A stretch of DNA of 64,000 bases from UBA11051 sp964390495 (GTDB lineage: Bacteria; Armatimonadota; Zipacnadia; Zipacnadales; UBA11051): the NCBI GenBank assembly GCA_964390495.1, contig CAYMIN010000015.1:32228-96227 (forward strand), written 5' to 3'. Shown here piece after piece: positions 51,020 through 60,775 of the stretch (positions are counted from its first letter, which is position 1; every line of letters starts with the position of its first letter). A program made the translations under genes and the position numbers. The notes under the pieces are model-generated. The model was not told the origin of the DNA. It was given only the letters and a program-made list of their open reading frames with translations, and did no database searches.

Positions 51020-54000
51020 CTACTGCAACTTCAGCGCCGCCAGGTTGCCACCTTCAGTCGCCGCTATCAGGCATGCCGGTGCCCCGGCGGCAAGGCGGCC
51101 CGAGGTCAGGCAGGTGACGGCGTCGCCGCCTAGTTGGAGGCGGGCCAGGGGTGTGCCATCGCCCGCTACCACATGAATGCCGCCCATGTTGGTCCCGACG
51201 GCGATCTGCGAGGCGTTGCCGGTCAATTGGGCGACGCCGATGGCGCTAAGTGGCTCGGCCAGGTTGATACGCCAGGTCAGCGGCTCCGCGGCCTCATTCA
51301 GGCAGAATAGGCTGCCACTGTCAGAGCCGACGACGACCTCGGCGACGCCATCCCCGTTCAAATCCACAGCTTCAGGGCCGATCGCCGATAGGCCGCCGGC
51401 GCGATAAGCCCACTTTTCGCGGTACCCATCAGCGGGATCGTACACATTGAGGGTGCCGTCGCGATGCTCCAGACGAAACAGCCGCAAGGCGCCGTCGGCG
51501 CCGACCGGGCCGATATTGACGTACTTCTCGCCATAGGGCCCGCTATGATGCACCACCAGCTTGCCCTGGTTATCACACACATAGGTGGAGCGCCCGTAGG
51601 GGCCGCCGCGAGTGCCGAACAGTACCTCCATCTGGCCGTCGCCCTGCCGGTCAAAGCAGCGGATACTGGTAATCCAGCCGCCCGATTGGTAGAGATGCCA
51701 CTGCAACTCCCCGGCTGTATTGAGGCACCAGACGGTGCCGAAGACGCGGCGGTTGCCGTGCATGAAGGTTCGCGAGCCGATCAGAATCTCCTTGGCTCCA
51801 TCGCCGTTGAGGTCGGCGGCCTTCACCACCATCATCTCGCCATCACCCTCGATATAGCGGCCGGTACCGAGCTCGCCGGGAGCCTGGTTGGTACACTCGA
51901 AGCCGGTGCCGGTGAATTTCCATAGCTCCTGGCCCGCGGCATTCAGGCAGTGCAGATACTGGTCATCACTGGCAGCCAGCACGCACGGGCCGTCGCCGAG
52001 CTCGGCCACCGTTACATCGTTGACGGCGTTCTTGCCCTCACTACCGGGCTCCAGGGCCAACTCCCAGCGCTTGGTCCCGTCGGAATTGAGGCAGAATAGC
52101 CGCCCATCGGCGGTGCCGGCGAGTAGCTCTGCACTACCATCGCCGTCGAGGTCGGCGCTCTCAACGACCTGGATGGCAACAGCGTCACCGGCGGGGACCT
52201 CGAAGCTCCACTGACGGACCAGCTCGTGCGAGTACTCGGGCCGTTTGATCTCGCTGACCATCGGCGACATCTGGGCTGCCTGCGCGATAGCAGCCCGTAC
52301 CGCCGCCGCCAGGGCCGCAAAGGCCGTGCTGTCGGTATTGACCGGCATTTCGCGCTCTCCGGCCTCAAGTTGCAGACTGGCGGCGACGTCTTGACCGGTA
52401 AGCAGTCCCTTGATCTTTAACTCGGTCGGCTCGGTGGCGTTGACGGTGACGATGCCAGTTGCGAAATCAACTGACAAATCAATCGGCTTGTCAGCTTGGA
52501 GGAGTGCCTGGTCGCCGCTGAAGCTGGTCAGGCCGGCCAGAGCTATTTCATCAGCAGCCAACGCAAACATTGTGCACTTGGCCCGCATCTGCGCCCCCAA
52601 CTCCATCGCCTCATCGGGCTTGCTCAGCGGCGCTACCCCCACCAGCACCTGACGGTTAGGCTCGCTAACCAGGCACATGTTCCGGCTGAGGCGCTTGATC
52701 GAGTACTCCGGCGCGAGGTCTTTCGCCTGGCCGTACATCAGATGGGCAAAGGTCGGCTCATCATTTTCTGTCAACTGCCCGTAGAGCGCCTGGCGGACTA
52801 TCGGTCGGCCATCGGTCAGCCTGGCGATGATCGGCTTGTTACCGCTGGCCGCCTGTAGGACGAAGCTGTGATATTGCTCGGTGCGGGTTGTGCGGTACTG
52901 GTTATCTACGGTCTCGCCGCCGTCCATCCATTGGCACAGGATGCTGTAATCGGCCGGCTCCAGCACCTGCAACTGATCAAATACCACCCAGTATTTGCCC
53001 TTGATCCATACCACATTACGGGCCCAGTCCGTGCCGGCGTATTCGTGCATCACACTGCGAACGAAGGCGCTGCCAGGCAGATCGGAGGCCAACTCCAGTT
53101 CGCAGAAGGCCACAAGTCGGTCAGACATTTGGCCGTCCCTCAGCACTAGGCAGGTGGTCTGGTACTTCATGTTCCTGCCACCGCCCCACTGACCGGCCTT
53201 GGTCAGCCACTCCTCGCCATTGGTCATCCACACTATGGCATTGCCGTCACCGCCGTTGGCAATGCCGTCATTGATGCCGTCGAGGCGCAGGTACTGGTCA
53301 TCTGCCTCAAAGCCTTCGCGCATGGCAAGCTGGTGGAAGGTCCGCTCTCGGGGCACATTGATGAACCTGCCCTGGCCCTTGATCTGCTCGTAGTTGGTCG
53401 GATGCACCGTCATGTAATGCAGCTCTTTGACGGGCTCCGGTTGCTTGGCCTCGATATTGGGCAGGTAGCTCCAGGCATGCAAGCCCCAGCCGCTCGTGAA
53501 GCACTCAGGATAAAGAGGCCTGGCTTCTTCAGGCCACCAGAACAGCCAGACGTACTCCGGGTCGCGGTAGTACCAGGCCGGTATCGCCCAGCCGGTATGT
53601 CTGCCGAAGAAGGTCTTGCCGTGGGAGTCGCGGATGATTGTGCAGTACTCGATCCACTTGCGCGCGGCCCCCGAGGTGAAGAACTGGTGATTGTCCATAG
53701 CCAGCGCCAGCTTCATCGCCGTCATCGGATAGTAGCGGGTATAGCCGCCGTTATTGTCCAGAAATCCGTTGGAATTGGCGATCGTCTCCTGACCGACCTT
53801 GACCGAGGCAACGCCCTGGTCTATCCGCTCGAAGTCGGCGTCAGGGTAGTACTGCTTAAAGTACCGCGCCCCGTAGATGACCGTTTCGGAGACGGCATGG
53901 TGACCGATGCCGCTCAGGATGCCCGGCTTCAGCCCACTGATGCGCCCATGCACCGACATCCGCGAGACGTAGTCGTAAAGCAGATTGGTCATCTCCAGCT

Positions 54001-54856
54001 TCACGTCATCAGGGATCAGTGGGCTTTCCTCGATCTGGTCGTAGGAGAGGATGATGTCGGGAATCTTGTACTTCGGGGTAGTTATCTGACGCTTCGGCGT
54101 CCACTTGTAGTACTCGTCAAACCAGCGTCGCAGCATCTTAGCATAGAGCTCGGCGAATTCGTCGCGGCCGGTAAGGAAATAGTAGTTGGCGCAATCAATC
54201 AGTTGCCATTCCCGGCCATACGGCAACGCCTTCAGCTCGACGAACTCCTTCGTGAAACGCCCCACAAGCGCCGGTATGACCCGGTCACCATATTCATCCA
54301 GGCCCCTGAAGTGCACCTTGATGGTACGCGGAACGGTGAGCGTGTCGCTTTTGGTGAGTAGCGGCTGGAACTGCTCGACTGAGCGCTTCACGCCCTCCCG
54401 GTCTATGCCGCCCAGCATGATAACATTGTGCCCATTGCCCCACGGGTCGCAGCAGGTCCGTACCACATAGCCTTCCGGCCCGGGCCACCAGTCGTCGCAG
54501 GCGATGTAGTGCCATATATACAGCTCCAGGGCCAGCTTGTTGTTATTCATCTGCCCCAGACAAATCAGGTTGGTGTCGCGGTCGGCCTCGGAGTACTGCT
54601 CGGCGGTCTTTATTGGCACCTCAGCACCGGTGGCCGCCTTGATCGCCGACGCCACCTGCTGCGCCAGCTCTGCATATCCGTCCTCATCCGGATAGACGAT
54701 AGCACATTCAGCTTGGCCCTGGCGCACCAGGGTCGTATCCGGGTAGTAGTTCTTCAGCTTGGTAAGTGCCCGTGGCGGCACATACAGCTCGGCCGCTAAG
54801 GTCGGCAGCACGAGCAGACCTAGCATAGCGACGAGCACGGCCTTGAGACACTCCAT
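51020..54856 (-). CDS. Large secreted lyase-like protein with FG-GAP beta-propeller, copy 1
   Basis: 1,278 residues from ATG 54856 (GGGAGG upstream). Signal peptide AVLVAMLGLLVLPTLAAEL. An N-terminal alpha/beta domain (about 25-180; AIVYPDEDGYAELAQQVASA) resembles accessory domains of alpha-glucuronidase or GH115-type enzymes. A helical toroid (about 200-500; YFKQYYPDADFERIDQG) and a beta-sandwich region (about 510-860) fit the heparinase II/III or alginate lyase plan. The C-terminal quarter has Ca-binding FG-GAP loops (DLDGDGSAELLAG, DLNGDGAKEILIG, DLNGDGVAEVVVG) forming a propeller. It probably degrades a uronate polysaccharide outside the cell (inference). Confidence 0.7.
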   Translation of the reverse strand: MECLKAVLVAMLGLLVLPTLAAELYVPPRALTKLKNYYPDTTLVRQGQAECAIVYPDEDGYAELAQQVASAIKAATGAEVPIKTAEQYSEADRDTNLICLGQMNNNKLALELYIWHYIACDDWWPGPEGYVVRTCCDPWGNGHNVIMLGGIDREGVKRSVEQFQPLLTKSDTLTVPRTIKVHFRGLDEYGDRVIPALVGRFTKEFVELKALPYGREWQLIDCANYYFLTGRDEFAELYAKMLRRWFDEYYKWTPKRQITTPKYKIPDIILSYDQIEESPLIPDDVKLEMTNLLYDYVSRMSVHGRISGLKPGILSGIGHHAVSETVIYGARYFKQYYPDADFERIDQGVASVKVGQETIANSNGFLDNNGGYTRYYPMTAMKLALAMDNHQFFTSGAARKWIEYCTIIRDSHGKTFFGRHTGWAIPAWYYRDPEYVWLFWWPEEARPLYPECFTSGWGLHAWSYLPNIEAKQPEPVKELHYMTVHPTNYEQIKGQGRFINVPRERTFHQLAMREGFEADDQYLRLDGINDGIANGGDGNAIVWMTNGEEWLTKAGQWGGGRNMKYQTTCLVLRDGQMSDRLVAFCELELASDLPGSAFVRSVMHEYAGTDWARNVVWIKGKYWVVFDQLQVLEPADYSILCQWMDGGETVDNQYRTTRTEQYHSFVLQAASGNKPIIARLTDGRPIVRQALYGQLTENDEPTFAHLMYGQAKDLAPEYSIKRLSRNMCLVSEPNRQVLVGVAPLSKPDEAMELGAQMRAKCTMFALAADEIALAGLTSFSGDQALLQADKPIDLSVDFATGIVTVNATEPTELKIKGLLTGQDVAASLQLEAGEREMPVNTDSTAFAALAAAVRAAIAQAAQMSPMVSEIKRPEYSHELVRQWSFEVPAGDAVAIQVVESADLDGDGSAELLAGTADGRLFCLNSDGTKRWELALEPGSEGKNAVNDVTVAELGDGPCVLAASDDQYLHCLNAAGQELWKFTGTGFECTNQAPGELGTGRYIEGDGEMMVVKAADLNGDGAKEILIGSRTFMHGNRRVFGTVWCLNTAGELQWHLYQSGGWITSIRCFDRQGDGQMEVLFGTRGGPYGRSTYVCDNQGKLVVHHSGPYGEKYVNIGPVGADGALRLFRLEHRDGTLNVYDPADGYREKWAYRAGGLSAIGPEAVDLNGDGVAEVVVGSDSGSLFCLNEAAEPLTWRINLAEPLSAIGVAQLTGNASQIAVGTNMGGIHVVAGDGTPLARLQLGGDAVTCLTSGRLAAGAPACLIAATEGGNLAALKLQ

Positions 54857-54932
54857 TGCGAGAACCTCCCTAGTCAGCACCAATTCAGTTGGTGGGTATT
54901 TCCTTGCCAGCGGCGCTGAACCTGCGGAGCGA

Positions 54933-54963
54933 AAGGAAATGGACGGGACCAGCTCCCGTCCAT
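54933..54963 (-). terminator. Terminator-like hairpin after lyase copy 2
   Basis: ATGGACGGGA and TCCCGTCCAT form a 10-bp stem with a 5-base loop. On the minus strand it is followed by TTCCTTTC. It ends the 55002-58832 gene and resembles the hairpins at 58908-58937 and 60662-60694. Confidence 0.55.
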
Positions 54964-55001
54964 CTGCCGGCACTGCCTATCTGCGGCCTACGGTAAGCAG
55001 T

Positions 55002-58000
55002 CTATTGCAGCGCAAAGGCTGTGACAGTGCCGCTCCTGGTGGCGGCGACGAGTGACTGAGCACCCCCGGCCTTGAGCTGCGCGGCCGCAACGGTCGTCAC
55101 CGGCGCCTCGAGGGCGGTATAGGCCAGCGGCTTGCCCTCGCCGGACACGGCATGAACCCCACCGGTGTAGGTACCGGCCACGATCTGCACACCGGCCGCT
55201 TGCAGCGCTCCAGTCGCAACCGCGGAAATCGGCTCTCCCAGGTTCAGCCGCCAGGTCAGCGGCTGCTCGCCTTCATTGAGGCAATACAGACTCCCCCCGC
55301 CGGAGCCGACCAGCACTTCGGCGATACCATCACCGTTGAGGTCAGCCACTGCCGGTCCGGCCGCCGACAGCCCGCCTGCCTGGTAAGACCATTTCTTCTC
55401 GTACGGCTCAACCGTCTCAAAGGCCTCAGCAGTGCCGATGCGGTGGTCCACCCGCACCTTGCGGTAAGAGCCGTCCGGCGCAGCCCTGGCGACGTCGCAG
55501 AACCTTTCCCCGTAGCCGGCGCCCTGGCGGTTCAGGTTATTGCCCTGGTTGTCCACCAGGTAGCCACCCACGCCGTAGGTTCCGCCGCCGCTCTCGATGG
55601 CGATCTTCATCTGTCCGTCGCCGGTATCATCGAAGGCGGCGATGCTGGTGACCGTACCGGCGGACTGGTACAGGTGCCACTGCAACTCCCCGGCCGGATT
55701 CAGGCACCAGAGCGTCCCGAACACGCGATTGCGGCCATGCCTGAAGGTCTTCGAGCCGACCAGAATCTCCTTGACGCCGTCGGCGTTGATGTCGGCCACC
55801 TCGATCGCCATCATCTCGCCATCGCCCTCCACGTACCGTCCCACACCGTAAGTGCCGGGGGCCTGATTGGTGCACTCGATACCTGCGCCGGTGAACTTCC
55901 ACAACTCCTGAGCCTGTGCATCCAGGCAGTGGAGGTACTCGTCATCACTTGCCACTAAGATGCGCGGCCCGTCGCCGAAATCGGCCACGGCGATATCGTT
56001 GATACCACCGTCGGCGGCGAAATCCCACTGCTGCTCTCCACCAGGTGTCAGGCAGAAGACGCGCCCGTCGGAGGTCCCGACCACCAACTCCGCCCGTCCA
56101 TCGCCGTCAAGATCGGCGCTCTCAATCGTGCGAACGCTGACATCATCACCTTCAGGCACCTGGAACTGCCACTGCCGGCTGAGCTTGCTAGGATAATCGG
56201 GCCGCTGCACCTTGACTGCGGGCGGCGACATCGCTGCTGCCTGCTCGATGGCGGCGCCCACGGCGGCTGCAATAGCGGCGAACGGGCCGGTGGCGATATC
56301 GGCCTGCAGTGTATATTCCCGGGCCTCGAGCTGGACGATATTGGTGGCTGTCGGCGCGGCGGTGCTGATCGCGTCCTCGGATACGTCGAGGCCGCGGATC
56401 CTCAGGTCGGTGGCTTCCGGGACATTCACGGTGACCAGGCCGTTGGCGAAATCAATTGCCAGATCAATCGGCTTATCGGCTTGTACCATCGGCTGCTCAC
56501 CGCCGAAGCTGGTCAGCCCTGCCACCGCTACCTCGTCAGGTGCCAGGGCGAACATCGTGCACTTGATCTGCATCTGCGGACCCAGCACTATCGCCGCATC
56601 GGGCTTGCCCAGCGGTGCGACGCCGAGAAGCACTTGGCGGTCGGGTTCGGTGACCAGGCACATGTTGTCGCTAAGGCGCTTGACCGAATAATCAGCGGGC
56701 GCATCTTTAGGGTGCCCGTACAGCAGGTTCACGAAGGTGGATTCGTGACCTGAGGCAAGCTGACCGTGCACGCCCTGTCTGATGGCCGTGGCTCCGCCGG
56801 TGATGGTGGTGGCCAGGGGCTTGCTACCCCCGGCCGCCTGCAGATGGAGGCTATCGTTGTGGCTGGTGGTTGTGGTGCGGTACTGCTCGTCAACCGATGA
56901 TCCCACCCGCATCCACTGGCAGAAGATGCTGTAATCGGCCGGCTCCCGCACCAGCAACTGGTCGAAGATCACCCAGTACTTGCCCTTAATCCAGGCCAGG
57001 TTGCGGGCCCAGTCGAGGCCGTTGTACTCGTGCATCACACTGCGCGCAAAGCCGCTGGTCGGCAGGTCGGAGGCCAACTGCAGGTCGCAGAAGGCCACGC
57101 GCTTGCTTGCCATCTGGCCGTCTCTGAGTACCAGGCAGGTGGTGTGATAGCGCATCGAGCGCCCACCGCCCCAACTGCTGGCGCTGAAGCACCACGGCCT
57201 TCCATCCGACATCCACGAAATCGCATTCCCGTCGCCGCCGTTGGCGATGCCGTCATTGATGCCGTCGAGGCGCAGGTACTGGTCATCTCTGTCAAACCCC
57301 TCGCGCATGGCAAGCTGATGGAAGGTGCGCTCGCGGGGAACGTTGACGAAGCTGCCTTGAGCCTTGATCTGCTCGTAGTTGGTCTCGTGTACGGTCATAT
57401 AGCGGACGCCGGCCATTTCCTCGGGGACCCGCTCCTCCAGCTTGGGCAGGTAAGTCCAGAGATGGCGCGTGATGCTGGTCGCTATCATCTGCGGATAGTA
57501 CTCGGATCGCTTGTGACGCCAGTTATGGAACCACACGTAGATCGGGTCCTGGTAGTACCATGCCGCGATTGAGGAGGTTGGGGTGGCGCCGAAGAACGCG
57601 CCGGCCCATGAATCGCAGATCAGCAGGCAGTACTCCATCCATTTGCGGGCCGCGCCCTGGTCGAAAAAGGCGTGATTGTCCATTGCTAACGCCAACAGCA
57701 TCGCTGTGAGTGGGTAGTATCTGGTATAGCCGCCATTATTGTCCATGAAGCCGTTGGAGTTGGCAATCGTATCCTGGCCCATCTTGACGTACTCAATGCC
57801 CTGGTCTATCCGCTCGAAGTCGGCCTCCGGGTAGTACTGCTTGAAGTACCGGCCGCCATAGATTACGGTCTGCGAAACGTTGTGATGGCCGGTGCTGGTC
57901 AACTTCCCGTGCCGGAGCTGGGTGATGCGGCTATGCACGCTCATGCGCGAGGTGTAATCGTAAAGCAGATTGGTCATCTCCAGCTTCAGGTCGTCGGGCA

Positions 58001-58832
58001 GCAGCGGACTCTCCTCGATCTGGTCGTAGCTGAGTATCATCACCGGAATGATGTACTTGGGGGTGGTGATCTGGCGGCCCGGAGTCCACTTGTAGTACTC
58101 GTCCATCCAGCGCCGCATCATCAGCGCATAGCACTTGAGGTACTCGTCGCGGCCGGTGAGGAAGTACTCCTCGGCGGCCCGCACCATCTTGTGCTCGGCA
58201 CCATACGGCAACGCCTTCAGGTCAATAAAGCTGTCGTGATAGTACGGCTCGATCGTTTTGGCGAACTCCTCCAGATTCTCGGTGCCCTTGAATTGCACTT
58301 TGACCGTGCGTGGGACCGTCAGCGTACCGCCTTTGCCCAGCAGCGTCTTGAAGTAGTCAACGGCCAACTGCACTCCGGCCGGGTCTGACCCGCCGAGCAT
58401 GATGACGTTGCTGCCGGTGCCCCAGGGATCGCAGCATGACCGCACCACAAAGCCGTCCGGGCCGGGGAACCAGTCGTCGCAGGCGATGTAGTGCCATATA
58501 TACAGCTCCAGGGCCAGCTTGTTGTTATTCATCTGCCCCAGACAAATCAGGTTGGTGTCGCGGTCGGCCTCGGAGTACTGCTCGGCGGTCTTTATTGGCA
58601 CCTCAGCACCGGTGGCCGCCTTAATCGCCGACGCCACCTGGTGCGCCAGCTCTGCATATCCATCCTCATCAGGATAGACTATGATGCAGTTGGCCTTCCC
58701 GCCATCAACCAAGGTAGTGTCCGGGTAATAGGTTTTCAACTGGGTGATAGTCTGCGGCGGGACGTTCTGCGCCAGGAGCGGAAAGACACCAAGACAGACA
58801 ATTGAGACCAGCAACAGCCTGCTGCACTTCAT
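55002..58832 (-). CDS. Large secreted lyase-like protein with FG-GAP beta-propeller, copy 2
   Basis: 1,276 residues from ATG 58832 (GAGGAGGTC upstream). Signal peptide LLLVSIVCLGVFPLLAQ. It is colinear with copy 1, with the same N-terminal domain, toroid (YFKQYYPEADFERIDQG), sandwich (QYLRLDGINDGIANGGDGN) and FG-GAP propeller (DLDGDGRAELVVG, DINADGVKEILVG, DLNGDGIAEVLVG). The 154 bases at 58469-58622 are identical to 54487-54640 in copy 1, while surrounding sequence differs. The genes are in tandem, head to tail, with a 145-base gap that contains a terminator, so they are separately transcribed. Confidence 0.7.
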   Translation of the reverse strand: MKCSRLLLVSIVCLGVFPLLAQNVPPQTITQLKTYYPDTTLVDGGKANCIIVYPDEDGYAELAHQVASAIKAATGAEVPIKTAEQYSEADRDTNLICLGQMNNNKLALELYIWHYIACDDWFPGPDGFVVRSCCDPWGTGSNVIMLGGSDPAGVQLAVDYFKTLLGKGGTLTVPRTVKVQFKGTENLEEFAKTIEPYYHDSFIDLKALPYGAEHKMVRAAEEYFLTGRDEYLKCYALMMRRWMDEYYKWTPGRQITTPKYIIPVMILSYDQIEESPLLPDDLKLEMTNLLYDYTSRMSVHSRITQLRHGKLTSTGHHNVSQTVIYGGRYFKQYYPEADFERIDQGIEYVKMGQDTIANSNGFMDNNGGYTRYYPLTAMLLALAMDNHAFFDQGAARKWMEYCLLICDSWAGAFFGATPTSSIAAWYYQDPIYVWFHNWRHKRSEYYPQMIATSITRHLWTYLPKLEERVPEEMAGVRYMTVHETNYEQIKAQGSFVNVPRERTFHQLAMREGFDRDDQYLRLDGINDGIANGGDGNAISWMSDGRPWCFSASSWGGGRSMRYHTTCLVLRDGQMASKRVAFCDLQLASDLPTSGFARSVMHEYNGLDWARNLAWIKGKYWVIFDQLLVREPADYSIFCQWMRVGSSVDEQYRTTTTSHNDSLHLQAAGGSKPLATTITGGATAIRQGVHGQLASGHESTFVNLLYGHPKDAPADYSVKRLSDNMCLVTEPDRQVLLGVAPLGKPDAAIVLGPQMQIKCTMFALAPDEVAVAGLTSFGGEQPMVQADKPIDLAIDFANGLVTVNVPEATDLRIRGLDVSEDAISTAAPTATNIVQLEAREYTLQADIATGPFAAIAAAVGAAIEQAAAMSPPAVKVQRPDYPSKLSRQWQFQVPEGDDVSVRTIESADLDGDGRAELVVGTSDGRVFCLTPGGEQQWDFAADGGINDIAVADFGDGPRILVASDDEYLHCLDAQAQELWKFTGAGIECTNQAPGTYGVGRYVEGDGEMMAIEVADINADGVKEILVGSKTFRHGRNRVFGTLWCLNPAGELQWHLYQSAGTVTSIAAFDDTGDGQMKIAIESGGGTYGVGGYLVDNQGNNLNRQGAGYGERFCDVARAAPDGSYRKVRVDHRIGTAEAFETVEPYEKKWSYQAGGLSAAGPAVADLNGDGIAEVLVGSGGGSLYCLNEGEQPLTWRLNLGEPISAVATGALQAAGVQIVAGTYTGGVHAVSGEGKPLAYTALEAPVTTVAAAQLKAGGAQSLVAATRSGTVTAFALQ

Positions 58833-58907
58833 CGTGGCGACCTCCTCGGGGGGTATCGGTCGGTCTCTTGCATGTTTCGCCGCCAGCCGAAGTGAACCTG
58901 CGCGGGA

Positions 58908-58937
58908 AAAAGGAAAGGGCGGGATCTGATCCCGCCC
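58908..58937 (-). terminator. Intrinsic terminator after prepilin gene A1
   Basis: GGGCGGGAT and ATCCCGCCC form a perfect 9-bp stem with a 3-base loop. On the minus strand it is followed by TTTCCTTTTT. It lies 80 bases after the stop of 59019-59642. Confidence 0.7.
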
Positions 58938-59018
58938 ATCGGCAAAGCCGATCTTACTGTCGCAGCCGCTTGTCAACCAGCCGGCGTGCTCAGCAACACC
59001 ATTCCTGCAGCGCCTGCG

Positions 59019-59642
59019 CTACCAGGACCAGTACGTATTGTAGAACTCGCTGGGCACCATTATGCCGAAGTTCATCCACTTCGCATGCCCGTCAACGAAG
59101 CAGAAATTGTCCCCACCGTTATGCGCCTGGGGCAGGCAGTAGTAGTAGGTGATGGACCTTTGCATGTCGTCGCCGGATGCGCAGTAGCGCGGCCCGAACA
59201 TGATAATATTGGCGGGTTCGGGAACCTCGCTCAGCTTGACACCCGTGTACATTCTGGTGGTCTTGGTCGCGTTGTAGTAGTAGCCCAGGTTATAGGCATT
59301 GTAGCCGTAGGAGTTGGGGCTTCTGCCAGGGTTGAATCTGTACGACTCACATTTCAGGACATCCATGTTCTTCATGTAGGGCTCCAGCGACCAGTACCAG
59401 CGCCACCAACTGTAGCCTCCGGGGTCGTTGACGCCCATGCTATAACAGGCGAACAGCATATGCTCATCGAAGTCCTGCATGTACATGTGGGCGGACAGGC
59501 CTATCTGCTTGATATTGCTCAAACATGCCGCCGCATTGGCCTTATCGCGGGCCCGCTCGAATACCGGAAACAGAATCGCCGCCAGGATCGCGATAATTGC
59601 TATGACTACCAGCAGTTCTATCAAGGTGAAACCGCGTTTCAT
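59019..59642 (-). CDS. Prepilin-like protein A1
   Basis: 207 residues with GAGGAGG upstream. The leader MKRG precedes FTLIELLVVIAIIAILAA, then FPVFERARDKANAAACL. The C-terminus has FCFVDGHAKWMN near the end and closes with Trp. Type A is marked by ERARxKANAxAC, FGPRYxxxGD and a YCLPQAH/ACLPQIH segment shared with A2. Together with B1, A2 and B2 it forms an A-B-A-B series on one strand, and it is the last gene in that series. Exported and assembled by the pilus or secretion ATPase system. Confidence 0.9.
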   Translation of the reverse strand: MKRGFTLIELLVVIAIIAILAAILFPVFERARDKANAAACLSNIKQIGLSAHMYMQDFDEHMLFACYSMGVNDPGGYSWWRWYWSLEPYMKNMDVLKCESYRFNPGRSPNSYGYNAYNLGYYYNATKTTRMYTGVKLSEVPEPANIIMFGPRYCASGDDMQRSITYYYCLPQAHNGGDNFCFVDGHAKWMNFGIMVPSEFYNTYWSW

Positions 59643-59707
59643 GACAATTCCTCCTCTAAGCTCACACCGTATGTAATTATCGAGTATTGGTTCAGCCGTA
59701 CTGGCGA

Positions 59708-60487
59708 CTAGCCCTGGTAGGTCGGATTCCAGAACTTGGAGGCCGTATCGTTGGGCTTCGTGAATTTGGTGGAACCCGCCGGGTGAGCGGATACCGTCCC
59801 GCCGTCCCAGGTATCGTTGGGGATGTTACTGCCCTTTAGCCACTTGGCATGGCCGTCACAGAAGCCGAGGTTAAGCCCCTCATTGTGGCGGTCAAGCGCC
59901 AGGTTGCCGCGGCCGTTCTCCTCGTCAGTATCCACGCCGTAGTTGCGGTAGTCATATAGCAGACAGTCAATGATGTAGGAGCTGCTGTCACCCTTCTCCC
60001 CGATGCACATGGTTTCGGACGGGAAGTGGACATCCTTCAGTTGAATGGGGCCGTAGCGGTTGTAGTAGGAGTATTCATAGCTGCCGTAGCGGCCGCCGCT
60101 CATGCATATCCATTCATTCATGCCGTAGCTGATGTCGGTGAAGTCAGTGTCTCCATCGTAGCGTGTAGTCTCAGAGGGACAATTGAGGATCTGGATGTTC
60201 TTCATGTAAGGCCCGATGGCACAGAACCAGGGCAGGTTCGCCGTTGTCGCCGTACCGTTTGGCGTCGTCCACCCCGCCCCGGCGCGGACCCGAGCTAACG
60301 GGTAGCTCTGGTCATAATCCATGGTGTACTGTTTGATGGCAAGCATGATCTGCTTGGTGTTAGAGAGGCAGCTCGACTGGCGGGCCTTCTCTCGCGCCCG
60401 GGCAAACACCGGGAACAGAATCGCCGCCAGGATGGCGATAATGGCTATCACCACCAGTAACTCAATTAACGTGAAACCCCGTCTCAT
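59708..60487 (-). CDS. Prepilin-like protein B1
   Basis: 259 residues with GAGGAGG upstream. Leader MRRG before FTLIELLVVIAIIAILAA, then FPVFARAREKARQSSCLSN. Type B markers are KQIMLAIKQY, YDQSYP, GPYMKNIQILNCPS, RYGPIQLKDVHFPSETMC, LDRHNEGLNLGFCDGHAKW and a late FWNPTYQG ending. It is very close to B2 (61643-62434), which shares almost all of these blocks, pointing to duplication of an A-B pair. Confidence 0.9.
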   Translation of the reverse strand: MRRGFTLIELLVVIAIIAILAAILFPVFARAREKARQSSCLSNTKQIMLAIKQYTMDYDQSYPLARVRAGAGWTTPNGTATTANLPWFCAIGPYMKNIQILNCPSETTRYDGDTDFTDISYGMNEWICMSGGRYGSYEYSYYNRYGPIQLKDVHFPSETMCIGEKGDSSSYIIDCLLYDYRNYGVDTDEENGRGNLALDRHNEGLNLGFCDGHAKWLKGSNIPNDTWDGGTVSAHPAGSTKFTKPNDTASKFWNPTYQG

Positions 60488-60775
60488 AGCTCCTACCTCC
60501 TCAGGTTAGATATTAAGACCGCGATACGCCGTACGTCCGACCAACGCCTTATGTGCTCCATTCCCCACAGGTCCGGAGGGACCTCAGCGGCACATTCGCT
60601 TATTTATAGGGGATGATAGCAGACTTCCACGCAGTTAGGCAAGATTCCTCCTTCACCAGCCAAATAAAGACGGGCGGAAGCCACTCCCGCCCGTTAAGTT
60701 GCCCACCTCTGTGCGGCACCACCCCATCTCGATTGAAATTCGTCTTACAGAATCCCCTTGCCCGGCTCCCTGCTG
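60488..60775 (-). other. Intergenic region between prepilin genes A2 and B1
   Basis: 288 bases. It contains the terminator hairpin at 60662-60694 close to the end of A2. No gene or clear promoter is seen in the remainder. Confidence 0.4.
60662..60694 (-). terminator. Terminator-like hairpin after prepilin gene A2
   Basis: ACGGGCGG and CCGCCCGT form an 8-bp stem with a 9-base loop. On the minus strand it is followed by CTTTATTT. It lies 82 bases after the stop at 60776, at the same distance as the hairpin after A1. Confidence 0.6.

Noticed and set aside
53333..54361. Plus-strand open frame of 342 residues under lyase copy 1
   Set aside because: It is antisense to conserved coding sequence, and the equivalent frame is broken in the paralogous gene (57030-58388 in pieces).
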